64,000 bases of DNA from Capitulum mitella (GCA_030062745.1 CP099841.1:24679398-24743397), one strand, 5' to 3'; counted from the first letter of the stretch, positions 27,801 through 39,728 are shown. Numbers and translations are program-made. Notes: generated by a model from the letters alone, not told the origin.

Positions 27801-30800
27801 GACAGGGCGTGATAGGACAGGACAGGACACGGTACAGCAGGACCGGATAGGACGGGACAGGAGAGAACGGGAAGGGAAGGGAAAGACGAGACAGGACGCG
27901 ACTCGGCAGTACAGGACTTGACAGTAGCCACGTATTAAGCACGGGAAGACGACAGTAGTTTTTATGGTCATCATCTTTCTCCCTTATCAGCATTTGATAA
28001 CGACGTTCACGGCCTACCCAACTCGTAAACCGTAAATAACGCGCATGCATACGTCTTCCATGCTCGATGATGAAAGCAGCAAACCACTCGGAGCACACTC
28101 CACTCCTTGGCCACTGTATGCGCGTTCATATAACGACCTACAGCCAAAGTCCAACGCTTCCGCGTTTGCGCCAATAATAACGATCGAGTACCCCGTAGTC
28201 GTCGACCGTAAATGTCAGGAAGCCGGTTTCAGACTGCATTAGCAATAAGCGTCTGGCGGCTCGAATTAGCTGGCGCTCACGCGCCTGTTTCGGCATTAAC
28301 AACCGGTCGGCTCGGCAGAACGGCGCAGAGCCGGTGCCTGCGCTCGAGCATTAACCAGCGCTCGACACGGCGGAATGGAACCTGCCTCTGTCGGCTGAAT
28401 ATGGGCCTGCGCGGGGAAAGCCTTCACTGAATAGCCGTCTTTTGCCCCCGCTGGCTAAAGGGAGGGCGACTTGTTCTCGTTGGCGCGTTCTGCACCGCGT
28501 CAATATTTCGGCGAGTCGCGACGTGGAAAATGTTCCGTGCCGCGAGTCGTGAGACCGAGCACGCCGTCATGTTCGTGATGTGAACTGAGCAGATCACCAA
28601 CATGCGGGCAAAGGGTTCCTGGGATGCTTGCACTTGGAAATTTTTGCTTCATCTCAGACCCGACCTGGCCTGAGTCCAACTGGCAGTTAGTTATCGGTCA
28701 CTCCTCAGGTTCGTCTTGAAAGCTTCCAATGGAAAAACACTTTCCCGATTTAGATCCATTTGTTGCCACATTTACCGTTTTGGGCGTTGTGCATCGGTCT
28801 TTAAAACGAATTTCGTAGTGTCAGCGACGGCAATTCCAGGATGGCAATTTCACACTCTTTGCTTTATTATGCGCCGTCGACCCTGAGCCATTACCATACC
28901 GATGTTACTAAAAGTTTTCTTTACAGGCTCCATCTGACCGCCTCCATATAACTGTTCCGTAATTTGATACGATCGTTGGGAACTTGGCTCTGGAACGTCT
29001 GCTGCAGTCGGAGGAGGACCGTGAAAGAGCGCAGCACGATGTCCATCACTTTCACATGAAAGTTCAACACCCTTCCTAATATCCTGACTCAGACTTTTAT
29101 GGCTAAGCCCGAAATCAGTATTACTGAAGGATCGAAATAAATAATCATTATAGCGATATATTTTGAACTCATTCTCTAAACACACCTATGAAAAAGATTT
29201 CACACTCTAGAACACGGCTTTTATTACTTCTCTTACCGCATCTGTCTCGCTTAAGAAGCATGTGGCTGAAACCAAGCCGTCACGTTTCAACTCGGTTACG
29301 GTTCTCTTATCTTAGTCAGTACCACTCCGCGCCTCTCATAAAATCTGCCAAGAGGCTGCGAAGGACCAACAGACGGCCAGATCTCGGCGTCTGTGTCCAG
29401 CCTAAATGGAGCCACCGAGCGGGAAACCGAGCATCAAAACAAATCTGCCGACGTTTCCGTCGGCGGAACCCGGTTCGCTCTCTGCGCGATTTCGTGTCCC
29501 TCCTCCCCGCCCCTCGCTGTCCCCCCCACTCTTCCATGTCGTCACTCAGCACTGTCAGCAGGAGCCCGTCGCCAGCGGCCGCCGTCCGCGGCACCGGCGC
29601 AGCGTCACCTGCCGCCGCCAAATCCAGGGGCGCCGATCGCCGCTAACGACGACGCTTCGTTACTGTCACCGGCCGCGCCGCAAAAACGACGCGCGGCGCC
29701 CGCCGGCCTGCGCGGCCGACGCCGCAGCGGCACCGTCCGTCGGCTGTCCGTTCGACGCGTGCGGGCGCCGCGGCGGCCGGGCGTGGGCGCGCTGCACGCG
29801 GACCATGCACGATCGACCGCCGACGCTCCGGCCAACCCGGCCGCCGTCGGCCACTGGTGAGCTGGTGGCGCTGGTGAGCCAGTGAGCTGGTGACGGCGGC
29901 CTGATTGGTGCCGGCGTCCGCTGCTCTGGCGGACGAGCGTGCTCTCGCCGTCATCGGCGGTCTGCGCCGGGGAGGAAGCGGTGCCGCAGCTGTCGCCGGT
30001 CTCCCGCAGAACAGCGATTCCCGAGAAAGCAAACCAGCCCAGGGCCCCCACCGCCGACCAAGCCCGCTGTGTTTTCGGCCGCCTCGCCGCAGGGGGTATT
30101 TACAGACAGTCGCCTACATCAATGCAGAAAAAAAACGAGAGCGCGTCACTACAAGCACGGCAATGGTTTCCTCGGCGGCCGCGTGCGCCACCGTGCCGGC
30201 TCCGGCTCCTCTCCGGGCCGCAGTCGACGCCTGCCGCCGCCGGCGCGCTGTCGGCAACAGAGGGCGCCGGTCAGACGTCACCCTGGGGACGGCCGTCACC
30301 GGCCGGCCTCCCTCCGCATCGACCACGCGGCCGGCCGATGTTTTTGCTGCCGGCGACCGACGATTCGCTAATTTCGGATGTGTCACGCGGCGGCGGCGGC
30401 GCGCCGGAACTGCGGCCGGAAGCGGCGGCGGCGCCGACGGACCGCGACCGGCCGCCGGTCCGATCGGCCCGCGCAGCGAGGCGGCGGCGAGCGCGGCCTG
30501 CACCGCCCGTCCAGTCCACTTGTGGCGGCACGGCGGCGGGGAGGCTGGAGGGCGTGGCCGCGGCCGTCAGCGCCCCCGCTGCGGACGGCCGTTCGACGGG
30601 GTAATTTAACGGAGAGCTGGCCGACACCTGATCGACGTCGTCGACTTCCCACGGGGCCCGCCCTATCGGGCTGAACACGACGCGCCAGTTTGTTGAGCTA
30701 CTTGTGACACCGGATCCGTCGTGAAGTTCACCGATGGCATTTCAATGGCGGAATGATCTTCCTAACGGCCGTTACGGAATGAGCCAAAGTGACGGACGGC

Positions 30801-33800
30801 ACTTGCGGGCGCACAAAGTGGACATTACTGCACCCTTTCATGAGGGAACAATGCTTCTGACCCATTATGCGAGCGCATGAATGGCGCTGGCAGCCTGCAG
30901 GCCCCGGCCCTCTTTGTGATGAGCAGGATGATGACATGGTTTCATGATCTCCGGCTGGGCCGGAAATAGAGAAGGAGACATATGCTGTAATTTCGGCGGC
31001 CGTTCACACAGGTTTATTGAAGTGCATATTGCCTTTATCGTTATTTGAGCATTGTCCAGTTCTGAAAGGACGATAGTGGTGATCGGCTCATAGCGCTCGT
31101 TACAAGCAAGCTTCGTTTACGGACGGGATTTCGTAAATAATAGTTTCGGTTCCAATGAAGCAAAAATAAAGCAGAAGAAACGTGGGTGAAACTCATTAAA
31201 TTGAATTCTAACACAACTCAGTACATAACATTCCTCGGGAACAAGTTTCGACTTCCACGAAGCATGCGAAAACGAGGCGGCAGGTAATTACAATTTAGTA
31301 GCCAAGGCGGTTACAACGTGCTGAAAGGTTTTACCGTTACCAGTTTTGAATTCTCCGTGAGACAAAAGAGACGACATAGCTGACGCTGTGTATTCCATTC
31401 CAATGTCGTTCTCACCAGACCGTAACAGACATCCCGTCCAGGATGCAATATCCATAAGCAGAATGAACCGACGTTTCACAGCCGGCGTTTTGCATATACG
31501 GTGCCCAAATCCACACCGAGCGGCAGCGGAGAGACACAGTGTACCTGATTTTAGCTGAGCAAACGAAACAGAAATGGAATACGTGTGAGACGCATCACAT
31601 CAGTTTTCAGAGCAGTTGCAAAGGAAATTTAAATCATACGCGCCCTGAAACGTGCCATGAATGTTTCATTGAACCAGAGCCCAGGCCCTTTTCGGCCCCA
31701 TATTGCAAGCTTGTTCGTGACGTTAAAGGTGACTCGGACATCTCATTTAACGGCAATTCTTTCCAGAAAATCCACACCAGCTATTCAGAGGAATGGCGAG
31801 AACCTTTTATCTCCGATCATCATGCAGAACTGAACTGATTGCCGATATCGGAAGTGAAATAAAAAATCTACAGTGTAATATTCTTCAGGTCCTTTTTACG
31901 TTCATCTCTGCCAGCATGGTAGAAACGCGCAACATCAAAATGGTCAGTGTTATAGACTCCGATAAGGTTATCAGTTGTGAGCACGCTATGGCACAAGCTG
32001 CGGAATTCGCGCCGCCGCGCAATACGTCAATCCGTGGATACCCAGAGGCGGAGTTTTGTGCTTTATCAATGTCTGATTCCAACTTTCTGCTTCAGATTAG
32101 CGGGGAAGGCTAGCGACAAGCCATTACGTTGCCGCCGTCGCCGTGGCCAAGTGGATAAGGAAGCCGGAAAACTCAGTCTGGTACGTAGCACGCACTGAGT
32201 GCGAGTCCTGGAACGGGGACCTGTTTCTGGTCCAGCACTGAAAGGGTCAGCCGGTCACGGGGTGACCATTTCGGGAAGCACGGCAAAGAATCTCCGGAGC
32301 CATCTTGTCAGATGCTCGCGACGAACTTGATTCATACTTGGGAGCACTTGCCTGGCAGGGTCTATAGGAAGTTCGGCTAAGCAGGGACTGCCTCCAGTGT
32401 TACCACCCACTTGGGCACATTTTGGGTAAATTGACAGGAGATGTTACAATAAACCAGCAACATAGAAGCAAAAGAAACGTTTTTGTGCACACCTTCCAGG
32501 ACATGCATGAGCGTCTTTGTGATCTGTATAAAGGGCACACACCTCATCAAAAACAAGGTTTTGGCTCTCATCCAAACGTCACACCGGGCATCATTGTTAT
32601 TGCAGGCTGATATGATGACACTCTTCCAGAGGGCTTTCAAATTTTCAACGGCTTCAAGCCCCAAGGCACGATGTTCCTTCGGAACCGGGGCCCATGAGTA
32701 TAAACATAAAAGCGGATTATCCGAGCATTTTAGCAGTGAATAGGAAATGCATAACCTATTTTTATTTGCAAATACATAATGTGTGTTCTCAGGATGTTTA
32801 GGGAACGGATGGTGACGCAAATTTCAGAGATAGGGATGTACCCGCGACGCCTTTTACACGGAAGGTTCCATGTGTCACCACTGAATTAAGTTTTATCAGT
32901 TCAAGTAATGCACCTCAAGACCGGCACCGGACTACCGCAAAAACGCGAGCTTCTCTCAGGCGCCTTTCACGCCCATGACATTTAACGCGAACCATACCGA
33001 AACCAACAGCAAAAACGAGGACGAGAACATGCACGCGCCGGCCACAGTGCACTCACCGACGACGGCCAGGTGGACCGGGTAGGAGACGGGCGGCGACGAG
33101 CTGACCTGGCAGGCGTACAGGCCGGCGTCGCGGTGCTGCACGAACTTGACCTGCAGCGTCCACTGGCCGTCGGCGGCCTGACGCGCCCGGAAGCGCTCGT
33201 CGCTCGTGTACGTGCCCTCGCCGACGGTGAGCAGGTGCACGTCGCGCAGCCGCACCCACGACACGGTGCGGTTGCCGAGCGCGCGGACGCGGCAGCCCAG
33301 GTAGGCGGTGCGCCCGAGCAGCGCCGTCACGTTGTGGATGGCGTCCCGCTGGAACCAGGGCTCGCCGCCGCGCGGCGCCACCGGCGGGTCGACCCCGAGC
33401 TGGATCGGATCTGCCGGCAGGAGGCGCCGTCGGTGGTGCATCGTCGGAGCGCATCGTCGGTGCAGACGAGAATCGGTGCCGACCCTCGCCGTACGAGACG
33501 GCAAACTGTGTGTTTTTCTTCAGAGGACTTGAAATCCTGCTGTGGGCTGACGATCGCGGGGAACGTGGTCTTTGGTGATAAAAGGAAACCTAAAGATGAT
33601 GACGCACCTCATTTTGGCTTTTCATTTCGACAAAACTTGAAATATATTCATCAGTTTTACATAACTGTCCTCTTTCTTTTTCTGAAGCTTTTGGAAATAA
33701 CTGTGTTGTAGCCATATGTTTCGATGGGGTTTCGTTTGGGAGTAAGTAGAGATTGTCGACGAACTTGGTATCCCCACCGGAACACACAGTCCCAGTTCAG

Positions 33801-36800
33801 GGGCTGATTTTGTGCCGAAAGTTTGCGACAAGGCTGTGTGTGGTCCGCCCAGAGCCAGAACTCTTTCAAATTTTTTTCGGTTTTACTATTTCATTTCTAA
33901 ATAGCTTGTCTCGTTTATTGTTAGACATGAAAGGGACATCGATTGAGAAAAAATGTATTTTTTGTGTGAGTTTTGATTTCCAGCAAATTCAAGACAGCAA
34001 CCATGTGAAGAACGTTAAAGATTGTCGGACAGGGCCATTTCAAGTTCCGGAACCTCCACTCACACGGAGCGCCGAATTCGCATCGTGGACTCCGAAATGT
34101 TGCACGCCTACTGATTACCTCATCGCACGCGTGCAAACGTTTTCGCTGATGCAGCTACTGGTTTAGCTCCGTAATAAGCTCCAGTTTTCCGTCGCCACAA
34201 AACGGAACGTTTATATTTAGAACCGCCGTCGTCATGGATGGATGCCGTTCAAAGGCGCCAGTTCCGCTGGTGCACGAGGAGCAAAGCCGCCAGCACGGCC
34301 CACCTACACCAGATTGTTCACAAGCGGTTCAGTGGAGTTTCAGCCTGGCACGACGTGAAACCCACTGACCGTCGCTGATGCTATCTTCATCCATTTTTAA
34401 CACGTTGCGCGCAGCGGAGCCAACTTTTCTCGTCCTTCAAAGGCTCTCGAAATTAGGCAGGGGATTCGGTGTGCGTCCCGTAACTCTCGGACGGTCGCAC
34501 CCGGTAGTGCCACCGTCTCCGCTGCCGGGAAATGATTCCGCAACTGCTGGCGCTCCCCCACTCCGTCGCCGGGGACGTTATGCTGTAGCTGTCCGTCGAC
34601 GCCGCGGCCAGGGACGTTACACTGCCGCTGTCGGCGGTCCCTCCATTCCGCCGCAGGGGACGTTATGTTGCAGCTGTCCGTCGACGCCGCGGCCAGGGAC
34701 GTTACACTGCCGCTGCCGGCGGTCCCTCCATTTCGCCGCCGGGGACGTTATGTTGCAGCTGTCCGTCGACGCCGCGGCCAGGGACGTTACACTGCCGCTG
34801 TCGGCGGCCCCTCCATTCCGCCGTCGGAGACGTTAAACTGGGTCCGTCTCTTCATTCCGCGGCCAGGGACGTTACAATGCCGCCGCCGGCGATCCCTCCA
34901 CTCGGCCGCCGGCCGTCGCGGCTCACCATTTGTCGGCGTCACGTGACGCTAATGCGGAGCGGCAGACGGCCGTTCAGCTGTCGGCCGTCTGATATCTGGC
35001 TCCGGCCGGCAGCCGACGGCGGGCCGGCAAAAAGCCCGCGACGCGGCCGACGGCGCCTGGTCGACCGCCGGCTGAGCCACCGCTCCGATGAATGGGCGCC
35101 AGGCCGTCCGAGACCTGCTGCCGACGGCTGAACAGCTGGTGCTGGTGCACATGTCGGAGACGGCTGCCCACAGGAGGCCCTCTGTTGCAGGCACCGACGC
35201 AGCAGGTCGCTTCAGACTCCTGGATACATGGGCGCCGGTAGATGACGGGAGGGGAGGGGGCAATTCCTTCATGTTTCGAGATTTGGAAAAGGTGAATGTT
35301 ACCTTGGAAACCTTGTAACATTGGATCACGCTTTCAGCACACGTTTTCCAGCGAATACATGAAAACATGAAAACGCATCAACCAAAAACTATATTCCTAT
35401 GTCGTCCGTTGGTGTCGCGGAATAGGGCTTTCTGTCCACAATCATTGGCCTGCGCCCGTTTGCGACGTTATACAGTTGATAATGAGACACTGCTGCAGAG
35501 CACACGGGGAAATTCGTGCGAAAACGCTTTGTAACGAAGTAAACAGTTTTGATGAGATATGTATTAGAAACCAAATTCCAAGACCAGACGCCACAATCTG
35601 GCTATCTCAGCAAAAACACGTCAGGAAGAGGAAACATTCACTAAAGACTCGAGGCTTCTTTTCGCCGGCTGGAGGGGTCCAATTTGTTGCGCCGGCCAGC
35701 TCGTCCGGCTGAAAGGACGCCACGGTGACCCGGCTCGTGACGCGGCGGGTCAGGCGGCCCCGGTCGGCCGACGTTGATTGTTAGCTATGGCTGGCGACGT
35801 CGTTAGCTCGCCGAACTGCGCTGGCAGCCGGCCGGAGGTGGCGAAATAAAGTCGTTATCACGGCTCGAGTGCGGCACGCGGCTGACGACCGGCCCCGCGT
35901 CGCCACAACAGACGCTGTCGGCGAGAAAGGCACGCCGCCGCCGAGGAGCGTGTCTTCGGCCGGGAGAACACGCGTGTTTTGCCGGCGCCGACGGACGCGG
36001 CGGGCGGCTCGCGGGAGCTGCTGGCAATAGCTGCGCCGGATAGCTTGCCTGGTACTGGCGGACCCAGCCAGCCCACAGAGGCCATCCCCCCCCCCCTTCT
36101 TCGTCTCTTTCGATGGAGAGCGGGACCTTCATGTCTTTTGGCCCCTTCCCAGACGGAAATGCTGGATATTTTGTTTTAGAAGCCAAGGATTGGCATGCTG
36201 GTATTCATAAATGACGTAAAAAGTGGTCGAAATCCAAGGACAAATCGACGCTTCAGGGTAGGTTAGGTTACACGAATGGACGTTTGTTCCATTCCTTTGG
36301 CACATGGTCTGGGTCTGTCCGTGTCAGTTGGTGACTTCACCGAACAGCTGCAACAGACAGCTTTGCTGGTAACTGCAGCCGACGGCTCTCGGCCAAGGTA
36401 ATCAATGTCGGACAGCGCCGAAGGTAACTACGACCGACGATTACGCCCAAGTGCTTTGCAGTTACCACGGTCGGATTGATGCATGAAACTGTTTTAGCGG
36501 TAACAGATGACTCACCCAGCCTAGTAAATGCACAAGGAATGCTTGCCCTACACGGACAGTAATGGCCTATGAAACGTCTAGGGGTTCACTGAGGAATCAT
36601 ATCAATTTTCATTATAGTGAGTGGCGTTCCCGAGATTGCGAGGCATGCTCACGTTTCTGTTTATGAGCCCTGCATGTGCATCTGAATTCACCGTTGCACA
36701 GCGAATAAAACAATTTCATGGTCGCAATGTCCTGCTGCACTTGAATAATTGGCCCCGTAGACCAATTACAGTACGCCGCATGGAGGCCGTTTCCCACTCG

Positions 36801-39728
36801 ACTCGTCCTCAGCCCATGCAACCGTAAAACGCGTAGCGCTCCGGTCATGGCACGGCTCATGCGAACGGCGAGCGCTTTGAAAAATCACGCGCTACTCGGC
36901 TCTCCATTTCTGCCCGATTCCATCCTTTTCGGCGCCATCCGCACACGGCGGGGGAACAAAGCAGCGCCACAGGATCCAGGAGGAGGCCATTTCCTGTCGT
37001 TTGGAGGGAGCCGCGAAGGCCCTGCCAGTCCCTGGACGTGGTCCAAACGGCGGTACGGCCGTCCGTGAGAACAGGCCGCCGTCGCCCGCTGCCGACCCGG
37101 CCCGACACTCTCGGGAGAGTCGGAGAGCCGCACGCCACGCCGACTGGCACGAGCTGCGCAGCGGAGATGCGACATTCTGCGTCACGCGGTGCGATGTTCG
37201 GTTGAAAGCCGTTGTGCACTAACCGGGCAGTCGCATCATTTTCATTTCGAGCGCTTAAGACAATTTGCGTTCATTTGCGTCGAGGAATTACGTTACTCTT
37301 CCATAGCCATGTGCAGCGGTATCATCACGCTGCAGTTGGGCAGCCGGGGCCGTGGCCACTGGACACGAACGGAATTCTCATATACCGCCGTCCGACTACC
37401 ATATGAGCCAAGTGATGGAGTCCACCAGAATCCATAGATGGGGTCAGACTCAAGGAATGAAGACTTAACACGCGTGCTGTTCTTTTAATTCCCCGTCTGT
37501 TTTCCGAGTCTGCTGCCACAGCCGGGTCTGACGGTACCACCGAGGTTAAAGCGGGGTCTGACGCCACCACAGAGGCTACAGTCGAATCTGACGTCACCAC
37601 AGTGGATACAGCCGCGTCTGACAGCATAACAGAGGCTACAACCGGGTCTGACGGCACCACAGAGGCTACAGTCGGGTCTGACGTCATCACAGTGGCTACA
37701 GCCGGGTTTGACGGCATCTCAGAGGCTACAGTCGGGTCTGACGTCACCACAGAGACTACAGTCGGGCCTGACGTCACCACAGAGGCTACAGCCGAATCTG
37801 ACGGCACCACAGAAACCGCAGCCGGGTCTGACAGTCCGCTCCCTGATGGACGAGCCGTCTGATGGAACTCAGATCACTGGCGGCACCAATCTCTCTAGAA
37901 GCCCTCCTCTGGCCCGTCATCACGGCCCTGAGCACCGCAAACACACTCGGACACTCACTCCCGGGCACTTACAATCGGTGTAATGGCCTGGACGGACGTG
38001 AATGGTCGACAGGCCGTGATAAACGGCTCCGCCAGCCGCCGGAAGGCAGGCGCCGATCGGCGCAGCCCCGAACTGGCCGCATCCACCAAGCAGAAAGATC
38101 GGCCCCGTACCAAAGACGCGAACTAGGCCAGTGGTCAGCTCAGGGTCCCACAGCAGTCAGCCCTCCTTCACAAGAGGGAAAATGTTTGGCCGGAGAGCGG
38201 GTATACCTTCAGACTGACGTTCTCCGTTAAAAGGGGTAACGGGGTTCAGACCATCAGTCTCTGTCTCCGGCACCAGGGTTCAGACAGTCAGTCTCTGTTA
38301 CCAGGGGTACCAGGGATCAGACCGTCAGTATCCTCTATCAGAGATACCAGGGTTCAGACAGTCAGTCTCCGTTAACAGAGGTGACAGGGTTCAGACCGCT
38401 AGTCTCCGTTAACAGGGGTACCAGGGTTCAGACCGTCGGTCTCCGTTAACAAAGGTACCAGGGTTCAAACCGTCGGTCTCCGTTAACAGAGGTACCAGGG
38501 TTCAGACCGTCGGTCTCCGTTAACAGAGGTACCAGGGTTCAAACCGTCGGTCTCCGTTAACAGAGGTACCAGGGTTCAGACCGTCGGTCTCCATTAACAG
38601 AGGTACCAGGGTTCAGACTTTCGGTCTCCGTTAACAGAGGTACCAGGGTTCTGGCCGCCAGTCTCCGTTAACAGAGGTACCAGGGTTCAGACCGTCGGTC
38701 TCCGTTAACAGAGGTACCAGGGTTCAGACAGTCAGTCTCCGTTAACAGAGGTACCAAGGCGGTGCATGTGCCACCTGCAGAGTCTTCCTCCGAGGAGAAG
38801 CGGGACCGCCAACAGTCCGACTCCGTCGACAGAGTGGTCCCGCGGGAGGGGAGACCGGCGCCGGACGCCAGACATCCCGATGGCCGCTGACCTGAGTGGT
38901 GGCCGTGGTGGTTCTGATGCCCCGCCACCTTATTGCCGTCGGCTGATCAGCTGCCGACCTGAGCCGCTCGATTGGCCGTCTGCGGCGTTAACGGCGCGAC
39001 GACGCTGATTGGTCGGGAGTCGCCCCGCTTCCCGCCCAATCTAACCATACACTGCACGTGTTTCGCGCTCGTCGGCGCGGACAATGGTGAGAGGAGCAGG
39101 CCCTTATTTCCGCCTTAGCGGATGGGTCGAATCCAGAAGGCTTGGCTAGAGCAGATGTGACCACTCGTGGTCTCATGAGCCACCTTACGACGAGCGCATT
39201 GTTCCAGCGCGCGTGCGAATAATCAGCCGTAGCTTAAGAGAGATCGTGGTGGCCACGGAGCGTCTGGGCCAGGCGAGTCATGCGTGGAAAACAAATACGT
39301 CGCGAGGAAGATTTGTGATCCATCTTCTGAGCTCCATTCTGAGAAGGGACGCGCCTCCCTCTCTCTCTCTCTCTCTCGTTCGCCTTCTCGTCCCATCGGT
39401 CAACTGCCTTTGAGAATAGCCTGTCGCCATTTGCGATTGACGCTGGGATAAACGTTTAGGATTTCTTTTTCTTTTTGTCTGCTTACACAGATTTCATCCG
39501 AATGGAAGCTGGAGTGATGCTAGGGATCGAAGGTTGTCTTAAGCATAGCTTGCTGCTTAGACTCAGTGTAGTCGTTTGCGGACTAAAAGGCACGAGTTTG
39601 GTAAAAAAAAGATGCGCCTGATGCCATGGCTGGACTGTGACCGCACACTGGCGGGTGGTGTTACCTGTTGGCGAAAAGGTGCGGACAGCCCCCACCATCA
39701 GCAGGAGGTATAGCGCAGTGGCTCTCAT
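18739..39728 (-). CDS. dpr: Dpr-family two-Ig cell-surface protein, complete gene of five coding exons
   Basis: Coding exons, in transcript order, are 39728-39665, 33410-33057, 27257-27130, 23345-23177 and 18848-18739. Together they are 825 nt, or 274 residues plus stop. All four introns are GT-AG with matching phases (1, 1, 0, 1) and measure 6,254, 5,799, 3,784 and 4,328 nt. The protein has a signal peptide (1 to ~18), Ig1 (~38-139; Cys61, Trp73, Cys122), Ig2 (~140-238; Cys163, Trp177, Cys222) and a hydrophobic C-terminal tail (~256-274). Family hallmarks are AYLGCRV, TVSWVR, TYTSDERF, DAGLYACQV, EPPSFIFW, SYDSPRGGISV and GEKPAAMQ. N-glycosylation sequons occur at Asn48, Asn68 and Asn160. 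Known Dpr proteins bind DIP-family Ig proteins through Ig1 and specify synaptic partners in insects. The Ig2 and tail motifs look closest to Dpr6/Dpr10, but that subtype is an impression. The tail may be a GPI signal or a membrane anchor. The length is typical of the family, and no frame break is seen. Confidence 0.93.
18849..23176. other. dpr intron 4
   Basis: The intron contains an AGGTCA-rich, repeat-like stretch (~19680-20370), CpG-rich blocks at ~21360-21860 and ~22200-22550, a 13-base G run (21025-21037) and a 13-base C run (22742-22754). No further Ig-type exon is seen. Confidence 0.6.
23177..23345 (-). CDS. dpr: dpr exon encoding the second half of Ig domain 2
   Basis: This 169-nt exon is entered in phase 0 at CCGCAG|GTCATC and left in phase 1 at GAAG|GTCAGT (23177/23176). 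It encodes residues 183-238, including SYDSPRGGISV, SYLLIQRA and SDSGRYSC with Cys222. This start gives the continuous motif HNDQ-VISYDS expected for the family. A second in-frame acceptor (CTAGGGCAG, exon start 23384) would add 13 residues between Trp177 and SYDS. I prefer the shorter form on family grounds. Confidence 0.88.
23346..27129. other. dpr intron 3
   Basis: Besides the minisatellite at 24.47-25.07 kb it holds a GAATCAGAATCGATC-type degenerate stretch (~25310-25450) and AT-rich sequence from 25.5 to 27.0 kb with nothing recognisable. Confidence 0.6.
24473..25070. repeat. Minisatellite with ~42-bp sub-units and higher-order periods
   Basis: Blocks with ACCGAGGATCGAGG recur at 24484, 24568 (84 bases apart) and ~24692. 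A longer block ending in ACAATACATAAAGAACC recurs 208 bases apart (24531 and 24739). These distances are near multiples of ~42. Both strands are rich in ACAACACAC/GTGTGTTGT. The array lies in dpr intron 3 and creates long Cys/Val-rich minus-strand frames that are not genes. Confidence 0.8.
27130..27257 (-). CDS. dpr: dpr exon encoding the first half of Ig domain 2
   Basis: This 128-nt exon follows the acceptor CTGCAG (intron ends at 27258) in phase 1 and ends in phase 0 at GACCAG|GTGAGC (27130/27129). It encodes residues 140-182, including EILGGPELFID, the first Ig2 cysteine in INLTCVV (Cys163, with sequon Asn160) and FIFWKHND with Trp177. EPPxxIFW is a strong Dpr-family signature. A GGTCAG-rich degenerate repeat begins directly upstream in the intron. 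Confidence 0.92.
27262..27425. repeat. GGTCAG/CCAGCGGTCAG degenerate repeat
   Basis: Short units with GGTCAG and CCAGCGGTCAG recur directly next to the dpr exon 3 acceptor. They resemble the GGTCAG-rich array at 3.6 kb but are too diverged for a clear period. Confidence 0.45.
27775..27925. repeat. Purine-rich GACAGGA low-complexity tract
   Basis: Degenerate GACAG, GGACAGGA and GGGAAGGGAA units recur. On the opposite strand this gives Ser/Pro/Cys-rich false frames. It lies in dpr intron 2. Confidence 0.6.
32137..32220 (+). mobile_element. Possible tRNA-Ser/Leu-like SINE head
   Basis: The sequence GTGGCCAAGTGGATAAGG (from 32142) matches an A box of the Ser/Leu type. About 50 bases on, TGCGAGTCCTGGA is a weakened B box. 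There is no closed acceptor stem, so it is not called a tRNA gene. It lies inside dpr intron 2. Confidence 0.35.
33057..33410 (-). CDS. dpr: dpr exon encoding Ig domain 1
   Basis: This 354-nt exon is entered in phase 1 after CCGGCAG (33411) and left in phase 1 at GTCG|GTGAGT (33057/33056). It encodes residues 22-139. The V-type Ig fold markers are Cys61 in YLGCRV, Trp73 in VSWVR, and the DxGxYxC motif ending at Cys122. HLLTVG and TYTSDERF are typical of the Dpr DIP-binding domain. The acceptor's polypyrimidine tract is modest, so the exact start is the least certain edge. The frame continuing upstream is intronic and has no family similarity. Confidence 0.93.
34561..34915. repeat. 85-bp minisatellite with internal half-repeats
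   Basis: GGGGACGTTA recurs at 34571, 34656 and 34741, exactly 85 bases apart, with a partial decayed fourth unit. Each unit holds a second GGGACGTTAC half ~40 bases in. It lies in dpr intron 1. The period is not a multiple of three, so the open frame through it is incidental. Confidence 0.85.
37517..37840. repeat. 30-bp minisatellite with open frames on both strands
   Basis: About eleven units of a 30-base repeat (GGGTCTGACG then TCACCACAGAGGCTACAGCC). The plus frame reads a 10-residue unit of the type GSDVTTEATV, and the minus frame reads TVASVVPSDP. It lies in dpr intron 1. A mucin-like exon is possible, but no signal peptide or convincing splice partners were found. Confidence 0.85.
38230..38757. 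repeat. 37-bp minisatellite, about 14 copies
   Basis: The unit GGTCTCCGTTAACAGAGGTA followed by CCAGGGTTCAGACCGTC recurs every 37 bases (for example CGGTCTCCG at 38474 and 38511). The middle copies are nearly identical and the edges decay. There are no spacers of unique sequence, so it is a satellite and not CRISPR. It lies in dpr intron 1, close to the signal-peptide exon. Confidence 0.9.
39355..39377 (+). repeat. (CT)n microsatellite
   Basis: A run of about eleven CT dinucleotides, just upstream (in plus coordinates) of the dpr signal-peptide exon. Confidence 0.85.

Larger units (their letters stand above)
27258..33056. other. dpr intron 2
   Basis: The intron holds the repeats at 27.26-27.93 kb, a 1.2-kb CpG-rich block (~29450-30680) with frames open in nearly every phase, the tRNA-like fragment at 32.1 kb, and two unrecognised minus frames (28850-29185 and 32377-32820) without motifs. 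Confidence 0.6.
33411..39664. other. dpr intron 1
   Basis: The longest intron carries three minisatellites (34.6, 37.5 and 38.2 kb), GC-rich blocks (~34.5-35.2 and ~35.68-36.09 kb), an 11-base C run (36086-36096) and otherwise unremarkable sequence. Confidence 0.6.

Noticed and set aside
29905-30609. 234- and 221-codon plus frames
   Set aside because: Overlapping frames open on both strands of a CpG-rich block, Arg/Ala/Pro-rich, with no domain.
32137-32220. Functional tRNA gene
   Set aside because: The A box is good but the acceptor stem does not close and the B box is degraded; kept only as a SINE-like remnant.
38230-38757. CRISPR-like array
   Set aside because: The repeats are contiguous, without unique spacers, and the setting is eukaryotic; it is a 37-bp satellite.
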